DNA of 6,487 nt from Sulfurovum sp. (lineage in GTDB: Bacteria; Campylobacterota; Campylobacteria; Campylobacterales; Sulfurovaceae): assembly GCA_030626265.1 (NCBI GenBank), contig DAOUPF010000082.1, positions 1-6,487 on the forward strand, read 5' to 3'. A program made the position numbers and the translations under genes. The notes under the pieces were generated by a model. The model saw only the letters and a list, made by a program, of their open reading frames with translations, had not been told where the DNA came from and did no database searches. This document shows, one piece after another, positions 1 through 6,487 of the stretch. Position 1 is the stretch's first letter, and each line of letters opens with the position of its first letter.

Positions 1-8
1 ATCCTTTG

Positions 9-2105
<2,097 letters not shown>

Positions 2106-2109
<4 letters not shown>

Positions 2110-3230
2110 TTTGCACTACCTAGCATTGATTTGAAATACTCTTCATTGAACATACGACTAGCAGTACCATCAAACTCTCTTCGTCCTAGCTTTGCCAGAG
2201 AAAGTTCTACTGCATTGACCACCCATGCCAGCTCATATGGCTCTAGAAAGCCCATCTGGTTGATACGAAAGATTTTGCCTTTGAGGTGATCTTGTCCACC
2301 TGCTACATTGACCGAGAAATCACTCTTGAGTATATTCCTTATCTTAGAGGCATCCTCATCATCTATAGTAGTCATAGATCTAGCAGGAACTGATGGATAT
2401 GAGTGCAAGCCTATAGCTTCTAATGCAAATCGTGTAGCCTTGGCTCGGCGTGCCGTATCACAGTACAGTTTACCTAGTCCTCCATCATTCTCTATCTTTT
2501 GCAATACAGAACGAAGTCCGATGATTAGCGTAGTAGCAGCTGTATATGCTGTAGTGTTTTGTGACTGCTTTTTGATCTCAGATGCTAGATTGAGGTAGTA
2601 CCCTTTTCCTTCACCTATCTTCTCAATTGCTTTTGAGCTAAGTCCTAGGATAGATAGTCCAGGTGGTAACATCAATGCCTTTTGACTTCCTGCTATGAGG
2701 CAGTCTATATTTGCTACATCTATACGCTCTACACCTACAGCAGTGATACCATCAGCTATCACCATGATATCTGGGTTTATCTCTTTTGCAACCGCTGCTA
2801 TCTCTTCAACATTGTGACGGAGTCCACCTGCTGATTCAGATATCTGTATAGCTATAGCATCTATTTTTGTATTGGCTCTGAGTGCTTTGGTCACATCCTC
2901 TACAGAAGCTGGAGTATCCCACTCATTTTTGATCTCTACATTGGCTAGTCCACTAGCTTTAGCTATCTTGCCAAATCGCTCACCAAACTTACCTGAGTTG
3001 ATACTCAGTAGCGTATCATGACATAGATTGGTAACTGCCGCTTCCATAGCTCCTGTGCCTGTAGAGGCTAACATGATCACTTCATCAGTAGCAAAAAGTT
3101 TAAATAGTAACTCACGAGTATCAGAAAAGACTGCCTCAAACTCTGCTGTACGGTGATGCATAGTCTCTTCAGACATACTCACACGAGCAAACTCTGGTAC
3201 AGGGGTAGGACCTGGTGTAAAAAGTAGCAT
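2106..3230 (-). CDS. Class V PLP-dependent aminotransferase (alanine-glyoxylate / serine-pyruvate type)
   Basis: A 374-residue pyridoxal-phosphate enzyme of the fold I class V group that includes alanine-glyoxylate and serine-pyruvate aminotransferases. It probably moves an amino group between a small amino acid and a 2-oxo acid such as glyoxylate or pyruvate; the true substrate cannot be read from sequence. Landmarks: N-terminal FTPGPTPVPE at 4-13, HHRTAEFE at 25-32, phosphate-binding STGTGAMEAA at 56-65, Asp160 in ADGITAVG (pyridine nitrogen), Lys184 in GSQKALMLPPG (Schiff base), and Arg322 in GKIFRINQMG (likely substrate carboxylate). The usual ETSTG motif reads ESAGG at 132-136. The ATG at 3230 is preferred over the ATG at 3254: GAGGA sits 5 bases before it, homologues start at this FTPGPTP segment, and nothing like a Shine-Dalgarno precedes the longer start. 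It follows ciaB after 91 bases and overlaps hisZ by 4. Databases sometimes label such proteins soluble hydrogenase small subunit, which is an old misnomer. Confidence 0.88.
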
Positions 3231-3235
3231 ATTTA

Positions 3236-3240
3236 TCCTC
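3236..3240 (-). promoter_or_regulatory. Ribosome binding site deciding the aminotransferase start
   Basis: GAGGA on the minus strand, 5 bases before the ATG at 3230. It decides against the in-frame upstream ATG codons at 3254 and 3251, which have no purine-rich sequence before them and which fall inside the leader hairpin. Confidence 0.8.
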
Positions 3241-3245
3241 ACAAT

Positions 3246-3264
3246 CGCCATCATGACGACGGCG
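3246..3264 (-). promoter_or_regulatory. GC-rich hairpin in the aminotransferase leader
   Basis: In the leftward transcript CGCCGUC (3264-3258) pairs with GAUGGCG (3252-3246) as seven pairs including one G-U, closing a 5-base loop. It is conspicuously GC-rich within an AT-rich gap. No U-run follows it, so it is not a rho-independent terminator for ciaB. It lies 5 bases upstream of the GAGGA Shine-Dalgarno. It may be an mRNA stability or translation element; the function is unknown. Confidence 0.5.
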
Positions 3265-3275
3265 TAATTAGTGGG

Positions 3276-3281
3276 ATTGTA
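3276..3281 (-). promoter_or_regulatory. Possible -10 box for aminotransferase-hisZ-purA
   Basis: The minus strand reads TACAAT in the context GATACAATCCC, one base off TATAAT. Transcription would begin near 3269, giving a leader of about 38 bases that carries the hairpin at 3246-3264 and the GAGGA Shine-Dalgarno at 3236-3240. No convincing -35 was found. Together with the 91-base gap after ciaB, it suggests an internal promoter, but read-through from rdgB-ciaB is also possible because no terminator is visible. Confidence 0.35.
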
Positions 3282-3321
3282 TCTAAATGTTGGTTAGAAG
3301 TTCTTTTTTTGACTTTTTATG

Positions 3322-5151
3322 TCAACCCAAAACTACAGTCTGTTGTCCTATCTCTTTATATCTAGTATAATAATGCTCTACAAATACTCGTATATCCTCA
3401 TCAATAGGCAGATAAACTCCATCTTCTTTGGTAGTATACTTAGCTAAGTATATACTGGCATCTACTTTGTCAAGGTAGCTCTTTGCTAGGTTTTTGTAGG
3501 CATTTTGATAGGCTTCTTTCATGGCATCATACTTAGAATAATCTATCTCTATCTGCTCATCATAAGTAATAATTCCAGAGCCAAAAAGAATATCTAGATG
3601 TATAAGTCCTTCACAATAGTACGGCAGTACTTCCCCTACTTCTCTCCAAGCCATCAATCCAACAGCTCGTGATACCAAATCATCTACTATGTGATGTTTC
3701 AGCTCCTCTCTCTCATTGGAGAAAAATGCCATGAGTCCACCAGATGTGGCTTTGAACTCCTCTATATTTTTGAACTGCCCAGTGCTGTTCATCTGTGTCT
3801 CTGTGTCTGAGTCTATCCAGAGTATATGCCCAAACTCATGACCTACAGTAGAGATATCATAAATCTCATGCCAAAGAGAAGGCTCATACTCTACCAAAGC
3901 TCGCTGTTTTTTTACAAACTCTTCACCCATGAACTCAACACCTAGCTTCATGATAGGCTTAGCTCTCTTGCTCTCCATCACGAAGTCTGCATAAGCAAAT
4001 ATCTTTTTACCAAGCTCTGCTGATACTTGCTCATCATTTGGCACTACTTGGGCTGAAAATAACCCATTGAACTCTGCTGCGTAGTAGAGTATAGGCTGAC
4101 CTATATAGAGCTGTGTCTCATCTACCTGTTTTAGGTTTTTAGCTATCGTTATCTGTGCATCCTCTCCAAAACTATCTGCCATTCCAGAGGCAAAAGTTTT
4201 GATGTTCTCTCTAGTGGCAGAGCCATCTTGTAGCTCAGGGTTCACTATACGCAAATCCCACTCTAGAGCTACTGCCTTGCGGTAGTGATCTTCATAATAC
4301 TCCAGAGGATGCCCCACCTGAAGTGGAGTTTTGACTGCCATCCATGCTCTATCTACATCTGCCCATTTTCCTATCAGCTCATCCGTTTTGCTATGATTTA
4401 GAGCATTTTTGATAGCTCCAAAATAGGCTAGCCATTCTGGCTTTTGATTAAATACCTCATCTTCTTGTTCGTCTAAGAGTAGCACTAGCTGATCTAGTGC
4501 CATCAACACCCTACTCACCTCTGCTGGAAATGCCTCTGCATAAGCAATGCTGCGATACTCATCTTCTACTTTTTGAAGTACTGAGTAGCATCTATCTCCT
4601 ATACTCCCACTCTCATCTCTATCTAGCAGAGATTTAGCTTGTAGCATCTCAAATACCTTGGCATCATCTCCAGCAAACAGCTCTGATAGCTCTAAGTTGA
4701 CCGAGTACAATATATGCTGAGTCCAATGACTCTGCCACTCACTCAGACGAAGTCCCACAAAATGTACACCCAATATCAAAGAACGATAAAAAGGAGTGAG
4801 AAGCTTCTCTTTCTCTATCCAACCGATGAGGCTCTCATGCCTAGAGATATGTAGCATACTCACAAAACCATAAGCTAACTCTTTTTTGATTCTGATATCT
4901 TCCTCAGAAAAATCCTGCTTTTTCAGTACTTGCTCTAAGGCATCTTCCCTGAGGTTTACTATACGAGTAAGAGCCGCCATGATACTATCATCATCTTTTT
5001 TTACTTTGAGTAGTGCCAAGAAGCCATCTACTAGCTCTAAAGCTTTTTGATGCTCTCCTTTGAGCAAGTCATAGTAGCTATTTAGCTCTGCTTGCCTAGA
5101 TTGTAGTTCATTGTATATAGTTTGTAAATCTTTTGTAAATTGTTGTTTCAT
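3322..5151 (-). CDS. ciaB: CiaB-family protein, predicted zinc metallopeptidase
   Basis: A 609-residue protein that I recognise as the family of Campylobacter jejuni CiaB (about 610 residues), named as an invasion antigen but, to my knowledge, widespread in Campylobacterota. No signal peptide or membrane segment is visible and the N-terminal 100 residues are charged and helical, so it is probably cytoplasmic. The C-terminal half contains HEFGH at 438-442, a standard HEXXH zinc site, followed by EEFKA at 464-468. The spacing of 21-22 residues from the second His to the Glu pair fits a gluzincin third ligand. HEFGH also occurs in M3 oligopeptidases, and EExxA resembles the second motif of dipeptidyl peptidase III (M49), although M49 has HEXXXH. 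Peptidase function is therefore inference. The start ATG at 5151 has an AGAGAA-like weak Shine-Dalgarno. It lies 31 bases after rdgB, apparently in one transcript. Family assignment rests on length, motif and taxon; no homology search was possible. Confidence 0.72.
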   Translation of the reverse strand: MKQQFTKDLQTIYNELQSRQAELNSYYDLLKGEHQKALELVDGFLALLKVKKDDDSIMAALTRIVNLREDALEQVLKKQDFSEEDIRIKKELAYGFVSMLHISRHESLIGWIEKEKLLTPFYRSLILGVHFVGLRLSEWQSHWTQHILYSVNLELSELFAGDDAKVFEMLQAKSLLDRDESGSIGDRCYSVLQKVEDEYRSIAYAEAFPAEVSRVLMALDQLVLLLDEQEDEVFNQKPEWLAYFGAIKNALNHSKTDELIGKWADVDRAWMAVKTPLQVGHPLEYYEDHYRKAVALEWDLRIVNPELQDGSATRENIKTFASGMADSFGEDAQITIAKNLKQVDETQLYIGQPILYYAAEFNGLFSAQVVPNDEQVSAELGKKIFAYADFVMESKRAKPIMKLGVEFMGEEFVKKQRALVEYEPSLWHEIYDISTVGHEFGHILWIDSDTETQMNSTGQFKNIEEFKATSGGLMAFFSNEREELKHHIVDDLVSRAVGLMAWREVGEVLPYYCEGLIHLDILFGSGIITYDEQIEIDYSKYDAMKEAYQNAYKNLAKSYLDKVDASIYLAKYTTKEDGVYLPIDEDIRVFVEHYYTRYKEIGQQTVVLG

Positions 5152-5182
5152 ATTTTATTCTCTTTCTCTTCTATTATTAAGC

Positions 5183-5770
5183 TTATTTCTTCTGCAACAT
5201 ATCAATAATAGGCTTCGCCAAAGCCAATGCCTGCACACGATGTGAAATCTCACCCTTCACCTCATCATCTAGTTCAGCTAGAGTCTGCTCATAACCAGTA
5301 GGTATAAACATAGGATCATATCCAAAGCCTTTATCTCCACGTGCGCTAGCGATGGCATCTCCATGCATCCAACCATGTACTACGTACTCTCCATATCTAC
5401 TGGCTATAGCGATAGCAGCTGTATAGTATGAAGGGGTCTTATCAGTTAGCTTTCCTATCTCATCTATGAGCTTATATAGATTTTTCTTTGCGTCAGCTTC
5501 CACACCTGCATAGCGTGCTGAGTAAATCCCTGGCTCACCTCCTAGAAGCGGCACAGAGATACCACTATCATCTGATATCACGATATACTCATCACCCAAT
5601 CTCTCATATATAGCTCTGGCCTTTAGCAGTGCATTCCCTGCAAAGCTATCTGCATCTTCTACTATCTCAAAGGGCTCTATCACCTCTCCAAATGCTAAAA
5701 TCTCTCCATCAAGAAGTTGCTTGAACTCTCGTATCTTTCCCTTGTTTCCACTTGCTAGTACTAGCTTCAT
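5183..5770 (-). CDS. rdgB: Non-canonical purine NTP pyrophosphatase, RdgB/HAM1 family
   Basis: A 195-residue house-cleaning enzyme that hydrolyses ITP, dITP and XTP to monophosphate and pyrophosphate, keeping deaminated purines out of DNA and RNA. It has every family landmark: SGNKGK at 7-12 (substrate-binding SxNxxK), SDDSG at 66-70 with Asp68 matching the catalytic Asp69 of E. coli Rdg[14 protein letters not shown] at 77-89, [11 protein letters not shown] at 145-155, and SHR at 176-178. The length is normal and the gene is complete, ending in TAA. The ATG at 5770 is preceded by AGAGG with 7 bases spacing, and the protein begins directly with the conserved MKLVLASGN strand. It is the first gene of the leftward cluster, divergent from the transporter across 137 bases, and 31 bases before ciaB. 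Confidence 0.96.
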   Translation of the reverse strand: MKLVLASGNKGKIREFKQLLDGEILAFGEVIEPFEIVEDADSFAGNALLKARAIYERLGDEYIVISDDSGISVPLLGGEPGIYSARYAGVEADAKKNLYKLIDEIGKLTDKTPSYYTAAIAIASRYGEYVVHGWMHGDAIASARGDKGFGYDPMFIPTGYEQTLAELDDEVKGEISHRVQALALAKPIIDMLQKK

Positions 5771-5815
5771 ATCTCTACCTCTAAGCTTGATAATCTCATA
5801 TTAATATATTCGGGC

Positions 5816-5821
5816 TATAAT
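5816..5821 (+). promoter_or_regulatory. Possible -10 box for the MFS transporter gene
   Basis: TATAAT in the context GGGCTATAATTG, an exact match to the consensus -10. No clear -35 sequence is seen 16-18 bases upstream, which is common in Campylobacterota. Transcription would start near 5828 and give a leader of about 80 bases containing the long inverted repeat at 5838-5892. Predicted from sequence only; the region is AT-rich, so chance matches are possible. Confidence 0.5.
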
Positions 5822-5828
5822 TGTCTTA

Positions 5829-5834
5829 ATTATA
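5829..5834 (-). promoter_or_regulatory. Possible -10 box for rdgB-ciaB
   Basis: On the minus strand this reads TATAAT, preceded by AGTT. It would start transcription near 5822 and leave about 50 bases of leader before the rdgB ATG at 5770. No -35 match is evident. It is the mirror image of the box at 5816-5821, so the two promoters would occupy the same DNA. Other AT-rich boxes between 5798 and 5810 could serve instead. Confidence 0.45.
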
Positions 5835-5837
5835 AAC

Positions 5838-5892
5838 TATAGATAAGATTATACAATATTTTATGCTCTTTATTGCATAATCTTACTCTATA
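5838..5892 (+). promoter_or_regulatory. Long imperfect inverted repeat / leader hairpin before the MFS gene
   Basis: The left arm 5838-5858 and right arm 5871-5892 pair over 20 bases: TATAGA with TCTATA, then TAAGATTAT with ATAATCTTA, then CAATA with TATTG. The only interruptions are an unpaired C at 5886 and an A-C mismatch (5853/5876). The loop is 12 bases (5859-5870). The stem is almost all AT and has no following T-run, so it is not an intrinsic terminator. It ends 5 bases before the AAAGGA Shine-Dalgarno, so in mRNA it could affect ribosome access; as DNA it could be a dyad operator. Confidence 0.65.
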
Positions 5893-5907
5893 TCCTGAAA
5901 GGACACT

Positions 5908-6487
5908 ATGAAAACTATCATAGGAAAAGTATGGCACCTCAGCCTCATCATCGGGCTTAGATTTTTTGGGCTTTTTGTGGTCATGTCTGTACTATCTGCA
6001 TATGCTACAGATTTGATGGGGGCAACTCCTACACTCATAGGTCTTGCAGTTGGAGGATATGCCCTCACCCAAGCAGCCCTACAAGTACCATTTGGAGTAC
6101 TTAGTGACAAGATAGGACGCAAACCTACTATACTCATAGGACTACTTATATTTGCTTTAGGTTCTATCATCGCAGGTATGGCAGAGGATATCACTATGCT
6201 ACTGATTGGGCGGTTCTTACAGGGTGCTGGAGCTATAGGGGCTGTCATCATAGCGATGATTAGTGACCATGTCCGTGAGGATGAGAGAGCTCATGCTATG
6301 GCTGTGATGGGCATGGTTATTGCCCTTGCCTTTACTGCTGCTATGGTCATTGGGCCAATTATCGGTGGATTTACTGGTGGTGTATCTACACTATTTTATA
6401 TGACAGCTGGCATTGCTATCATATCTATCATACTACTGTTTACCGTAGTCCCAGCTCCACCTTCCATCACTCACTCATTTTCAGAAG
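5908..6487 (+). CDS. MFS transporter, YajR/DHA1-like, 5' part (cut by window end)
   Basis: The first 193 codons of a major facilitator superfamily transporter of the inner membrane, open to the last base of the window. Six hydrophobic segments are visible at roughly residues 10-33, 43-64, 74-92, 97-119, 130-150 and 160-181. Motif A is GVLSDKIGRKP at 63-73, motif B includes Arg102 and Gln105-Gly106 (GRFLQGAGAIGA), and the antiporter motif C is GPIIGG at 149-154. Motif C points to a proton-driven exporter of the 12-helix DHA1 group. The stretch LRFFGLFVV at 17-25 and the YALTQAALQVPFG segment at 51-63 resemble E. coli YajR, a DHA1 member of unknown substrate. Whether the C-terminal cytoplasmic domain of YajR is present lies outside the window. 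The ATG is the first after an in-frame TGA at 5896, and AAAGGA at 5898-5903 gives a 4-base spacing. It is divergent from rdgB. The substrate is unknown. Confidence 0.93.
   Translation, partial: MKTIIGKVWHLSLIIGLRFFGLFVVMSVLSAYATDLMGATPTLIGLAVGGYALTQAALQVPFGVLSDKIGRKPTILIGLLIFALGSIIAGMAEDITMLLIGRFLQGAGAIGAVIIAMISDHVREDERAHAMAVMGMVIALAFTAAMVIGPIIGGFTGGVSTLFYMTAGIAIISIILLFTVVPAPPSITHSFSE

Larger units (their letters stand above)
5816..5834. repeat. 19-bp palindrome spanning both divergent -10 boxes
   Basis: TATAATT (5816-5822) and AATTATA (5828-5834) are perfect reverse complements around the 5-base centre GTCTT. Each arm contains an exact TATAAT in the orientation needed for one of the two divergent genes. 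The symmetry is seen directly. Whether it serves as a shared promoter, a regulator site or neither is inference. Confidence 0.7.

Noticed and set aside
3302..3323. T-rich run with GAC/GTC arms on the plus strand after ciaB
   Set aside because: The T-run is on the strand opposite to ciaB transcription and the 3-bp stem is too weak, so it is not a ciaB terminator.
3320..3325. TTGACA on the minus strand overlapping the ciaB stop, resembling a -35 box
   Set aside because: It lies 38 bases from the only plausible -10 (3276-3281), and no -10-like sequence is found at the normal 16-18 base spacing.
5767..5799. 10-codon upstream frame on the minus strand, ending in a TGA that overlaps the rdgB ATG as ATGA
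   Set aside because: No Shine-Dalgarno precedes its ATG and the peptide has no attenuator-like run of one residue; a chance frame is more likely.
5861..5880. TTATGC/GCATAA inverted repeat with 8-base spacer
   Set aside because: It competes with, and is much shorter than, the 20-pair repeat at 5838-5892, which explains the same bases better.
5883..6251. 122-codon open frame on the minus strand, rich in Pro, Ser and Met
   Set aside because: It is antisense to the MFS gene, whose motifs A, B and C are intact in the plus frame; its composition is that of a shadow frame.

Overview
The window is an ordinary-looking chromosomal segment, most likely from a member of the Campylobacterota (former Epsilonproteobacteria), possibly a free-living Sulfurimonas- or Sulfurovum-like organism. 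The main reasons are a CiaB-family protein of about 609 residues, a family I know mainly from this phylum, a short HisZ, and AT-leaning composition with TATAAT-type -10 boxes that lack clear -35 boxes. The genus is inference. I see no rRNA, tRNA, CRISPR, insertion sequence or prophage signal.

Layout. Five complete genes run leftward (minus strand) over almost the whole window, in transcription order: rdgB (5770-5183), ciaB-like (5151-3322), a class V aminotransferase (3230-2106), hisZ (2109-1255) and purA (1262-9). One gene, a YajR-like major facilitator transporter, runs rightward from 5908 and is cut by the window end. No stretch above 300 bases lacks a gene. The longest gap is the 137-base divergent intergenic region 5771-5907, and it holds the most structured non-coding DNA here: a 19-bp palindrome whose two halves can each be read as a -10 box facing outward, followed by a long imperfect inverted repeat that ends 5 bases before the transporter's Shine-Dalgarno sequence.

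The leftward genes look like two transcription units that may read through. rdgB and ciaB are 31 bases apart. A 91-base gap with a possible -10 box, a GC-rich leader hairpin and a strong Shine-Dalgarno precedes the aminotransferase. The aminotransferase and hisZ then overlap by 4 bases (ATGA), and hisZ and purA overlap by 8 bases. Start sites were moved inward for two genes: purA to the ATG at 1262 (not the GTG at 1268) and the aminotransferase to the ATG at 3230 (not the ATG at 3254), both because of Shine-Dalgarno spacing and conserved N-termini.

Functionally the leftward genes centre on purine and amino-acid housekeeping. RdgB removes ITP/XTP-type nucleotides, PurA takes IMP toward AMP, and HisZ supports the first step of histidine synthesis, which uses ATP and returns AICAR to the purine pathway. 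The CiaB-like protein carries an HEFGH motif with a downstream EE pair, which suggests a zinc metallopeptidase rather than a dedicated invasion factor. I did not find a clearly new multi-gene system. The items most worth checking are the predicted peptidase centre in CiaB and the symmetric, hairpin-rich divergent promoter.
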